A stretch of DNA of 13,748 nucleotides, taken from Candidatus Iainarchaeum sp. (GTDB taxonomy: Archaea; Iainarchaeota; Iainarchaeia; Iainarchaeales; GCA-2688035). A program made the position numbers and the translations under genes. Location: positions 1 to 13,748 of the forward strand of contig JAQTPU010000014.1 in NCBI GenBank assembly GCA_028712575.1, in the 5' to 3' direction. The notes beneath the pieces were generated by a model. It was given only the letters and a program-made list of their open reading frames with translations. It was not told the origin of the DNA and made no database searches. Below, piece by piece: positions 1 through 6,638 of this stretch. How positions within the stretch are numbered: the stretch's first letter is position 1; the number at the start of each line of letters is the position of its first letter.

Positions 1-1668
1 CTTTTTCCCTACACTTTTCCCGACGGCCTTGATTCTGAGGTTTTTCCTTTCAGGATTCTTGAAAGGGCATGGAAAGAGGCAAGGCTGCAGTCGGAAAGGG
101 AGCACGTCACTCCTTATATCTGGCAGAATCCGCAGAAATTCAAAATGTTTTCAGTGACAAACAAGGAAGACCTTTCGCGCCTGCGCTGGTGTGTTGATGA
201 AAAAGAGGATTTTGATTTTGTATCAGAAATAATAAAAAGGCTTGGCGCAGACAATATTTCTTTCGGAAGGATAATGAAACTGCTGAAAAAAAGCCCGGAA
301 CTAATGGAAATAAACAGGAAATTTTCCAGGAACGAGGGTTATGCAAAATCTTTGAGGGATGATAAGATGAAAGAAAAAAAAATAACCAATTTCAAAAAAA
401 GCCTCGAGCTTCTTGAAAAAGCCAAAAAACTGATTCCTTCGGCTTCGCAGACTTACAGCAAAAGCTACAATTATTACTGCGAGGGGGTTGCGCCTGTTTT
501 TCTTGACAGGGGCCTTGGAAGCCATGTCTGGGACCTTGATGGAAATGAATTCATTGATTTTGTCTGCGCTCTCGGCGCGGTTACAATCGGCTATAACAAC
601 AGGCGGATTAATGATGCAATAAAGGCGCAGCTTGACAGGGGAATGACTTTTTCCCTGCCCACAAAGCTCGAAGTCGACCTTGCCGAAAAGCTTTCAGAAA
701 TAATTCCCTGCGCGGAAATGTCAAGGTTTGTAAAAAACGGCTCCGATGCGACCTCTGCGGCAGTCAGGCTTGCGCGCGCCCACACCGGAAGGGAAATGAT
801 TGCAAGATGCGGCTACCACGGATTTCAGGACTGGTATATTGGGTCTACTGAAAACAGCCTAGGAGTCCCAAAGGCAGTTCAGGCGCTTACAACAACCTTC
901 AATTACAATGACATTGGTTCGCTTGAAAAGGCATTTGAAAAAAACAGGAATAAGATTGCCGCGGTAATAATGGAACCCTGCCAGGGCAACGGCCCTGAAA
1001 AAGGCTTCCTGGAGAAAGTGAAAAAAATCACGCATGAAAACTGCGCAGTGCTGGTTTTTGACGAGGTTGTTTCGGGCTTCAGGATGGCTCTCGGAGGAGC
1101 GGAGGAATACTACAAAGTAACGCCCGACCTTGCTTCTTTCGGAAAAGGAATGGCAAACGGCGCATCAATTTCCGCGATTGCAGGGCAAAGGGAAATTCTT
1201 GGGCTGATTGACAAGGGCGCTTTTATTTCAATGACTTTTGGGGGAGAGACAGTAGGCCTTACTGCTGCTCTTGAAACAATTAAAATTCTTGAAAAGCCAG
1301 GCTCTTTCAGGCATATCTGGGCAATTGGGGAAGCCCTTTCAAAAGGATTAAGGGAATTGATTGAAAAAAAAGGGCTTTCCGATGCGGCTGAAGTGAACGG
1401 CCTGCCTCCGCACTGCGGAATTGTTTTCAGGCAGAAAGGCCCTCTTTCAAGCCATGATTTGCTTTCCGTTTACCAGCAGAGGGTGATTGAAAAAGGGATT
1501 TTAAGCCTTGGGGGAAATAATTTCTGCCTCTCGCATACAAAAGAAGAAGCCGGGGAATTCATTTCGGCCTCGGATATTGCGCTTGACGATGTGAAAAAGG
1601 CAATCGAGGCAGGCGGCACAAAAGGAATTTTAAGGGGGGGAAAATTCAGGCCTGTTTTCAAAAGATAA
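1..1668 (+). CDS. SpsF-type cytidylyltransferase (C-terminal part) fused to GSA-aminomutase-like class III aminotransferase; 5' partial
   Basis: The frame is open from base 1, so the Met at 145 is internal and the true start lies upstream; 555 residues are visible. Residues 1-107 match the C-terminal half of SpsF/CMP-sugar synthetase-type cytidylyltransferases: the TFPDGLDSEVF-like segment (5-15), REHVTPYI (33-40), the RLRWCVDEKEDF segment and the closing PELMEIN. A short charged linker (about 108-128) leads to a complete fold-type I, class III aminotransferase resembling glutamate-1-semialdehyde aminomutase: NGSDATSA (246-253), GYHGFQDW (271-278), FDEVVSGFR (353-361) and SFGKGMANG with the PLP lysine K382 (codon 1144-1146). 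The family is known as nucleotidyltransferase-aminotransferase fusions in glycan clusters. Here it probably activates a nonulosonic acid with CTP and aminates a keto-sugar (substrate inferred). It is convergent with pseI. A haem-pathway role is unlikely given the fusion and the neighbours. Confidence 0.88.
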   Translation, partial: LFPYTFPDGLDSEVFPFRILERAWKEARLQSEREHVTPYIWQNPQKFKMFSVTNKEDLSRLRWCVDEKEDFDFVSEIIKRLGADNISFGRIMKLLKKSPELMEINRKFSRNEGYAKSLRDDKMKEKKITNFKKSLELLEKAKKLIPSASQTYSKSYNYYCEGVAPVFLDRGLGSHVWDLDGNEFIDFVCALGAVTIGYNNRRINDAIKAQLDRGMTFSLPTKLEVDLAEKLSEIIPCAEMSRFVKNGSDATSAAVRLARAHTGREMIARCGYHGFQDWYIGSTENSLGVPKAVQALTTTFNYNDIGSLEKAFEKNRNKIAAVIMEPCQGNGPEKGFLEKVKKITHENCAVLVFDEVVSGFRMALGGAEEYYKVTPDLASFGKGMANGASISAIAGQREILGLIDKGAFISMTFGGETVGLTAALETIKILEKPGSFRHIWAIGEALSKGLRELIEKKGLSDAAEVNGLPPHCGIVFRQKGPLSSHDLLSVYQQRVIEKGILSLGGNNFCLSHTKEEAGEFISASDIALDDVKKAIEAGGTKGILRGGKFRPVFKR

Positions 1669-2718
1669 TTATTTTTCCACAAGTTTCCAGGAAAGCGGAG
1701 TGCATTTCTTGATTTCTTTTTTCGCCTTTTTTCCTATTAATTTTCTGAAAAATTTTGGTTCAAGCCCGAAGCCTGGCCTTATTGACCTTACATTTTCCTG
1801 GGAAAATTTTTCCCCTTTCTTGATGTCCTTTGACGCAAAAAGAGACCTTCTGAAATCACGGTTCTTTTTTATCCTTGCATTAAGCTTGTAAGTCACTTTT
1901 CCAAGGGCTTTTTCAGCCTCCCTTATGCTCTGCACCATTCCTGCAAAGTCCCTTGCTTCCATTGAAAAAGACGCATCGGGCCCGCCGATTTTTTTGTCAA
2001 GAATAAAATGCTTTTCAATTATTCTTGCGCCGAGCGCAATGCCCGCAATGGGGACTGCCTCTCCGAGCGTATGGTCCGAAATTCCCATTACAGTGCCAAA
2101 TTTTTTTTCCAAATCAGGGATTGTCTTCAGGTTAATGTCCTCAAAAGCCGCGGGATATTCCGAAGTGCATTTAAGAACCGCAATCTGCCTGTTCCCGGCC
2201 TTTTTGCATGCCTGAACAGCCTCTTTTATTTCTTTCAAAGTGGCAATGCCTGTTGAAAGCAGCACAGGCTTGCCCTTTTTTGCAATGTATTCGATTAAGG
2301 GAAGGTCGTTTATTTCCTGTGAAGCTATTTTATACGCGGGAACATTTATTTTTTCTAGAAAATCAGCCGCTGTTCTGTCAAAAGGCGTTGAAAACCAGGC
2401 CATGCCAAGGCTTTCAGCAAGCTTTTTCAGCTTCGGCTGCCATTCCCAGGGAGTATATGCCTCCTTATAAAGCGAATAAAGTGTTTTTCCGTCCCATGCA
2501 CTGCCGTGCTTTATCTGGAATAAGCTGCTGCCACAATCCATAGTGATTGTATCGGGAGTATATGTCTGCATTTTTATTGCATCTGCGCCAGCTTCTTTTG
2601 CCGCAATGATTGTTTTTTCAGCAATTTCATAATTCTGGCAGTGGTTTGCGGATATCTCGGCAATAATGAAAACTTTTTCTTTTGGGCCAATTTTCCTGCC
2701 GGAGATTTTTATTTCCAT
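1669..2718 (-). CDS. pseI: Pseudaminic acid synthase (NeuB family)
   Basis: The 349-residue product matches the usual family length. The NeuB TIM barrel condenses phosphoenolpyruvate with a 6-carbon 2,4-diamino sugar to give a 9-carbon nonulosonic acid in the cytoplasm. Visible markers: IAEISANH (19-26), KMQTYTPDTI (49-58), the WDGKTLY and EAYTPWEWQ segments (75-94), PAYKIAS (127-133), GISDHTLG (212-219) and GGPDASFSME (245-254). The WDGKTLY/EAYTPWEW and GPDASFS features are typical of PseI rather than of sialic acid or legionaminic acid synthases. A C-terminal SAF (antifreeze-like) domain follows, about 288-345. ATG is preceded by GTGA at 2725-2728, six bases upstream. The gene is last in the minus-strand array, 19 bases after the radical SAM gene. 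Residue 27 is Cys where many relatives have Asn, which is a minor variation. Substrate specificity is inferred from sequence resemblance. Confidence 0.9.
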   Translation of the reverse strand: MEIKISGRKIGPKEKVFIIAEISANHCQNYEIAEKTIIAAKEAGADAIKMQTYTPDTITMDCGSSLFQIKHGSAWDGKTLYSLYKEAYTPWEWQPKLKKLAESLGMAWFSTPFDRTAADFLEKINVPAYKIASQEINDLPLIEYIAKKGKPVLLSTGIATLKEIKEAVQACKKAGNRQIAVLKCTSEYPAAFEDINLKTIPDLEKKFGTVMGISDHTLGEAVPIAGIALGARIIEKHFILDKKIGGPDASFSMEARDFAGMVQSIREAEKALGKVTYKLNARIKKNRDFRRSLFASKDIKKGEKFSQENVRSIRPGFGLEPKFFRKLIGKKAKKEIKKCTPLSWKLVEK

Positions 2719-2737
2719 TTTTTTTCACTTGCAATTT

Positions 2738-3895
2738 TTAATCCGCAAGGGCTTCCTTAAGCCATTCTTTCCTGTTTTTTTTCAGCCATTCCGCCTTTTT
2801 CTTTTTTTCTTCAAGGGGGGCGTATCTCGCCCTGAAGAGATGCTGCTCGTTTTTGAAAAAATTGTCCATTTCCTTGCAGAAGTCCTGCGGCAATTGCGTT
2901 GTGTCGGGATTTGCATTGCTCGGCCATATCTGGCTGCATTCAGTGCAGAGCGGCAGGCCCGGCTTGTCAAACTCCTCATATCTCCTGTCGATTATTGTCT
3001 GCCTGAATTTCTGCATTTTTTCGCTGTTCCACAAGTTCACAATGCTTTCCTTGTTTTCATCGCCTACAAGATACCTTGAATCATAGTCAAAAATGCATGC
3101 CCTTACGCTTCCGTCTGCATTTATCCCTATCTGCCTCCAGGGGCATTTGCAAATCGGCCATTCTTCCCTCGGCTTGTTTTTAAACGGCGACAAGTCAAGC
3201 TCCTTGTTCCAGCCGAACATGTTGATGAGCGGGCTTACATGAATGTCGTCAAGGGGAAGCTTTGAAAAAAGCCTGATGTATTTTTCCTTTTCATTAATTG
3301 TTTTTTCTTCCTGCACGAAAACAGGCCTTGCATGCACAGGAAAGCCGGCCCCTGCGTTCAATTCCAGAAAATCAAGCATATTATTCAGGGTATCCTCGTA
3401 TTTTGCCCCCCTGTGGATTGCCTCATAGCCTTTTTTTGTTGCACCGCTCATTGAAAATTCTATTTTGTCAAGGCCTGCATCAATCAGTTTTTTTGAAAGG
3501 TTTTTTTTCAGCAGTGTGGCATTTGTAGTGATTCTCGGCAGCAGCCCGTATTTCCTGCAGATTTTTACTGCATCGACAATTTTCGGGTGTAAAAGGGACT
3601 CTCCCTGCAGGTACAGGTCAATGAAGGGCTTGTGTGGCGCGAGTTCCTTTATTATTTTTTCGAAAAGCTTCATGTCCATGTACTGGGGCTTCCGCCTCAT
3701 TGTGGATTGAGGGCAGTGCGTGCAGCGCAGGTTGCAGACATTTGTAAGCTCGATATAAACCTGGTGCGGAGGGCTTGCGCAATATGCCCCGGGGTGGGTT
3801 GCATTGTATAAAAAACCGAGGTAATTGTATTTTTTCACGACATCCCTGTATTTGTCTTCTGCACTTGTTTTTTCTTTTTTTGTTTTTTTTGCCAT
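2738..3895 (-). CDS. Radical SAM/SPASM domain protein
   Basis: The 385-residue protein has a lysine-rich N-terminus. The radical SAM cluster motif is CNLRCTHC (C54, C58, C61), which holds the 4Fe-4S cluster that cleaves S-adenosylmethionine, followed by a GES-type segment, QGESLLHP (97-104). The C-terminal part is SPASM-like: PICKCPW (C249, C251), NADGSVRAC (C267) and CTEC (C317, C320), suited to at least one auxiliary cluster. The tail (about 350-385) is highly charged. SPASM proteins mature peptides or modify sugars and other metabolites. The position between wbqC and pseI argues for glycan or nonulosonate modification, but the reaction cannot be read from the sequence. ATG at 3895 is preceded by an AAGGGGAA purine stretch. 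A 32-base gap separates it from the wbqC-family gene and 19 bases from pseI, so co-transcription is likely. Confidence 0.85.
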   Translation of the reverse strand: MAKKTKKEKTSAEDKYRDVVKKYNYLGFLYNATHPGAYCASPPHQVYIELTNVCNLRCTHCPQSTMRRKPQYMDMKLFEKIIKELAPHKPFIDLYLQGESLLHPKIVDAVKICRKYGLLPRITTNATLLKKNLSKKLIDAGLDKIEFSMSGATKKGYEAIHRGAKYEDTLNNMLDFLELNAGAGFPVHARPVFVQEEKTINEKEKYIRLFSKLPLDDIHVSPLINMFGWNKELDLSPFKNKPREEWPICKCPWRQIGINADGSVRACIFDYDSRYLVGDENKESIVNLWNSEKMQKFRQTIIDRRYEEFDKPGLPLCTECSQIWPSNANPDTTQLPQDFCKEMDNFFKNEQHLFRARYAPLEEKKKKAEWLKKNRKEWLKEALAD

Positions 3896-3927
3896 TTTCT
3901 ATTCCCCTTTCATATTCCTTAATGGTG

Positions 3928-4683
3928 TTAGTTTTTTAAAAGTGTTTCCCTTAATTCAAGGCAGCTGAAGGGCTTTTTTCTCCCGCTTCTTATTATTTCA
4001 AGGCTTTTTTTTGCGCCTTCATTGAACATCAGGTCAATAATGCTCATGCATGGGAGAAATTTTCCATAAAGCTGCCCATATTCCGGGTGTGCAAAATTGT
4101 GGTACTTTAATTCAATCCCATTTTCCTGGAAATTTCCCCCCGGCTTTTCTTTTTCAATGTAATCCGCAGAGCCCTGCGGAGAAAGGTACTCGTTGCATTT
4201 TATTTTTTTGCAGATTGAAATAACTCGTTCCTCGCGCCCGCCTTCAATGCCTGAAAGTTCTGATGCGACAAGGAATTCCGTTTTGATTCCGATTTTTTTT
4301 GAAATCGCCTTTATTGTTTCAATGTGGAACCTGCCGAGTTTTTTTTCATTCGGTTCAAGCAGTTCCTTTACAAAGGGAAAAATTTCGCTGAAATGCAAGG
4401 CTTTCCTGTAGGCCTGTTCTATCGAGGCAAGGTGCTTTTTTTTCCAATTGCCCTGCAAATCAATTTCCGCGTCTTTTATGAGGGGAATTTCCCGTTCTTC
4501 AGTTTTTTTCCTGCTTATGCTCAAAAAAAGTTCTCCCTGGGCTGTTTTTATCCTGTTTCTCAATTGCCAGGAGCTTTTTTCAAGCTGGACATTGTCCAGA
4601 AAAACAAATTTTTCCGCTGAATCAACCAAATCAAAATAACCGAGCCAGGGCAGATAAGTGGGCTGCATTATTGCGCAAATCAT
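3928..4683 (-). CDS. WbqC-family protein
   Basis: The 251-residue product resembles the WbqC-like family found in O-antigen and other surface-polysaccharide clusters. Markers are IMQPTYLPWLGYFDL at the N-terminus (5-19), FLDNVQLEKSSWQLRNRI (28-45), the NEYLSPQGSADY segment (164-175), the FAHPEYGQL segment (197-205) and SIIDLMFNEG (214-223). No firm biochemical activity for the family is known to me. It is assumed to act on nucleotide sugars or glycan precursors. I chose ATG at 4683 over the longer frame that begins with TTG at 4713: the family motif begins directly after this Met, the start lies four bases past the formyltransferase stop, and a GTGAT site (4687-4691) sits three bases upstream. 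Its place between a formyltransferase and a radical SAM gene suggests a shared modification step (inference). Confidence 0.85.
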   Translation of the reverse strand: MICAIMQPTYLPWLGYFDLVDSAEKFVFLDNVQLEKSSWQLRNRIKTAQGELFLSISRKKTEEREIPLIKDAEIDLQGNWKKKHLASIEQAYRKALHFSEIFPFVKELLEPNEKKLGRFHIETIKAISKKIGIKTEFLVASELSGIEGGREERVISICKKIKCNEYLSPQGSADYIEKEKPGGNFQENGIELKYHNFAHPEYGQLYGKFLPCMSIIDLMFNEGAKKSLEIIRSGRKKPFSCLELRETLLKN

Positions 4684-4686
4684 CAA

Positions 4687-4691
4687 ATCAC
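4687..4691 (-). promoter_or_regulatory. Ribosome binding site deciding the wbqC-family start
   Basis: GTGAT on the minus strand lies three bases before the ATG at 4683. It matches the archaeal anti-Shine-Dalgarno pairing region and overlaps the end of the formyltransferase gene. It supports the ATG over the upstream in-frame TTG at 4713. Confidence 0.7.
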
Positions 4692-5512
4692 TGCTCTTCT
4701 GTAAAATCAACAAGCTTGATTGAAATTGCCCTGTTAAGGAAAATCCATGTTGCGCCTTTTTCAGTGAATTCCTCCCCTTTTGAAAGGTTTTTTCCAGCAG
4801 GGGTTTTTCCGAATTTGAGTTTTTTTACAAAAAAGGTTTTTTTTCCCGAAACAAGCTTTGCGCCCTTATAGCGGGCCTGCGACCTTGCCTTGTTGAAAAT
4901 GTCTGAAAGAGTGTCTTTTTCAAGGCTGATTGTTGTTTCTGCTTCTGAAACAGGCCTGTAATAACTGCCTGCAGAATTTTTTTCAGGTTTTTTCTTTCCC
5001 TGCAGGAACAATTTCAGGTCCTGAAGAAGTTCGGGGACTTTTGCAGTCAACAGTTCAAAAGCGTCTTTTTCATTGAGCCACAAATAGTATTCGATTTCCT
5101 TTTTTGAAATTATTTCCCCAAGGTCTATTTCTGCCGCAACCCTGTGCAGGGAAATTCCGAGTTTTTTTTCGTTCTGCATTATTGCCCAATAAATCGGGTG
5201 CCTGCCCTTGTATTCCGGAAGAGAGCTCCAGTGCAGGTTGTAAATGTCTGTTTCTTTTATCGTGTCAGGGGTTATTTTCTGGCCGAAAGAGCACATTATG
5301 CAGAAATCTATTTTTTTTCCTTTCAGGAGGGCGCTTATTTCCCGGCTTTTTTTTACAGTGTGCAGGGGGACATTGCGCACTATCGAGAAAGTCAGCAGGT
5401 CTTCCGACAATTTTTCCTCTTCTGCAATTATGAATTCAAGTTTCAAATCCTTGTCGTGTGAAATAAATTCAGGCACATCCATTATGTTTCCGATATAAAC
5501 AACCTTGTACAT
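4688..5512 (-). CDS. Sugar N-formyltransferase-like protein (methionyl-tRNA formyltransferase fold)
   Basis: The 274-residue protein has the formyltransferase Rossmann fold. The catalytic Asn-His-Asp set is visible: N92 and H94 in YNLHWSSLPEYKGRHP (91-106), and D130 in AEIDLGEII (127-135). The WAIMQNEKKLGISLHR segment (109-124) is also typical. Residues from about 182 to 274 (YYRPVSEAET and the DIFNKARSQARYKGAKL segment) resemble the C-terminal beta-domain of Fmt/ArnA-type enzymes. These use N10-formyl-tetrahydrofolate to formylate an amine. Archaeal initiator tRNA is not formylated, and the gene sits between pseB and a wbqC-family gene, so an amino-sugar substrate is more likely than Met-tRNA. 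A pseudaminic acid precursor is a reasonable guess. ATG is preceded by GGAAGTG (5518-5524). It starts 20 bases after pseB and ends four bases before the wbqC-family gene. Confidence 0.82.
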   Translation of the reverse strand: MYKVVYIGNIMDVPEFISHDKDLKLEFIIAEEEKLSEDLLTFSIVRNVPLHTVKKSREISALLKGKKIDFCIMCSFGQKITPDTIKETDIYNLHWSSLPEYKGRHPIYWAIMQNEKKLGISLHRVAAEIDLGEIISKKEIEYYLWLNEKDAFELLTAKVPELLQDLKLFLQGKKKPEKNSAGSYYRPVSEAETTISLEKDTLSDIFNKARSQARYKGAKLVSGKKTFFVKKLKFGKTPAGKNLSKGEEFTEKGATWIFLNRAISIKLVDFTEEQ

Positions 5513-5532
5513 GCAGACACTTCCAAAAATAA

Positions 5533-6534
5533 TTAATTAAGGATTTTTGCTTTTATCAGGAGCTCTTTCAGTTCCTTTTTGCTTACAACAAAGTCCTTGC
5601 TTGAAAAATTAGTGAAGTTCACTGTTTTTTTGCCCTTTAGATACGGGTAATATTCGGGCTTGCCGCTGTAAATCTGGCTTAGTATCACGTAACTGTCCCT
5701 GAATTCATATGCCCTTGTGCTTTCGCTTTCATTAATCAGCTCTTCGTGAATTTTTTCTCCAGGCCTTATTCCGACCACTTTTGTCCTGTTCTTTGCCTTG
5801 AAATGTTCCAGAAGCACTTCCACAAGGTCAGTGACCCTGTTTGAAACAAGCTTTGGGACAAAAATTTCCCCGCCTGTCCCGTACTTTATCGCATTCATTA
5901 CCTCGTCAACCGCCCTGTCCTCTGAAATCGCAAAGCGGGTCATTCTCTCGTCGGTAATGCAGAGGTCTTTTCCCTGTGCAATCCTTTCAAGGAAAATCGG
6001 GACAGCGCTTCCGGTGCTGTTCAAAACATTCCCATACCTTACAGCAACAAGCGCTGTTTTGCTTCTGCCCTTGTTATAATTGCTTTCAACAAAAATCCTT
6101 TCCCCAAGCATTTTTGTCGCGCCATAGCTGTTCAGCGGGCTGCAGGCCTTGTCTGTTGAAATAAAAACAGCCTTCGGAACCTTTTGGTCAAGGCAGGCCC
6201 TGACAACATTCATTGTGCCCATCACATTTGTATAAACCCCTTCCATTACATTGTACTCAATAAGGTCTATCCTTTTCAATGCGGCCGCGTGAATCACAAC
6301 ATCGGCATCCTGGCATGCAATCCGCATTCTTTCCAAATCTCTTACATCGCCGAGCAGGTGCCTTATTCTCGGGTCTTCAAAATTTTTCTGGCTCTGGTAA
6401 TGCCCGAATTCGTCATTGCTCAAGACCCTTATTGCATGCGGGCCATATTCAAGCAGCCTTTTCACAAGCGCAGTCCCCAGAAAGCCTGTTCCGCCTGTTA
6501 CGAGAATTGTTTTTCCCTTAAAAAAATCTTCCAT
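5533..6534 (-). CDS. pseB: UDP-GlcNAc 4,6-dehydratase (5-inverting), first enzyme of pseudaminic acid synthesis
   Basis: The 333-residue extended short-chain dehydrogenase/reductase has an NAD(P)-binding TGGTGFLG (13-20), GDVRD (62-66), HAAALKRIDLIEYN (82-95), the STDKACSPLNSYGATK segment (126-141) with catalytic D128/K129 and the Y137/K141 pair, RYGNVLNSTGS, and RPGEKIHEEL near the C-terminus. These are the hallmarks of the soluble PseB/FlaA1 group, without the membrane segments of the longer FlaA1/PglF-type dehydratases. It should convert UDP-GlcNAc to the 4-keto-6-deoxy-L-arabino sugar. It is the first gene of the downstream module and is preceded by the only sizeable gap in the array, with a TATA-like box. 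The site before ATG is a weak GGCTGG. Pairing with pseI supports pseudaminic acid; capsule-type CapD homologues making other 6-deoxy sugars are the main alternative. Confidence 0.9.
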   Translation of the reverse strand: MEDFFKGKTILVTGGTGFLGTALVKRLLEYGPHAIRVLSNDEFGHYQSQKNFEDPRIRHLLGDVRDLERMRIACQDADVVIHAAALKRIDLIEYNVMEGVYTNVMGTMNVVRACLDQKVPKAVFISTDKACSPLNSYGATKMLGERIFVESNYNKGRSKTALVAVRYGNVLNSTGSAVPIFLERIAQGKDLCITDERMTRFAISEDRAVDEVMNAIKYGTGGEIFVPKLVSNRVTDLVEVLLEHFKAKNRTKVVGIRPGEKIHEELINESESTRAYEFRDSYVILSQIYSGKPEYYPYLKGKKTVNFTNFSSKDFVVSKKELKELLIKAKILN

Positions 6535-6638
6535 AAAAACCAGCCAAAAATTTTTAAATCAGCATTAATTGCTACAATTTATATTTTTGAAAACATATAA
6601 AAGCCCTTTTGGTTCATCTTTCAAAGCTTTCCCCGGTG
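6535..6638 (-). promoter_or_regulatory. Promoter region of the pseB module (intergenic gap)
   Basis: This 104-base AT-rich gap is the largest in the minus-strand array. On the minus strand it holds the TATA-like TTTTATAT (6595-6602), preceded by AAAAGGGC. The archaeal spacing of about 25 bases puts the start site near 6570-6575, giving a leader of roughly 35-40 bases before the pseB ATG at 6534. A second TATA-like stretch, AAATATAAAT, lies at about 6578-6587. The gap also carries short T runs after the TAG of the upstream gene that could end its transcript, but no convincing stem-loop. Confidence 0.5.

Noticed and set aside
145..1668. Complete gene starting at ATG 145
   Set aside because: The frame is open to base 1, and residues before 145 carry conserved SpsF-family motifs (TFPDGLDSEVF, REHVTPYI). 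The Met is internal.
145..1668. Haem-pathway glutamate-1-semialdehyde aminomutase (hemL)
   Set aside because: The class III domain is fused to a cytidylyltransferase in a glycan cluster with no haem gene nearby, so the fold is shared but the role is probably not.
6611..6638. Stem-loop terminator after the large GT-B gene
   Set aside because: Only a very short CTTT/AAAG pairing is visible, with no strong stem. Termination by T runs is possible but not demonstrable.
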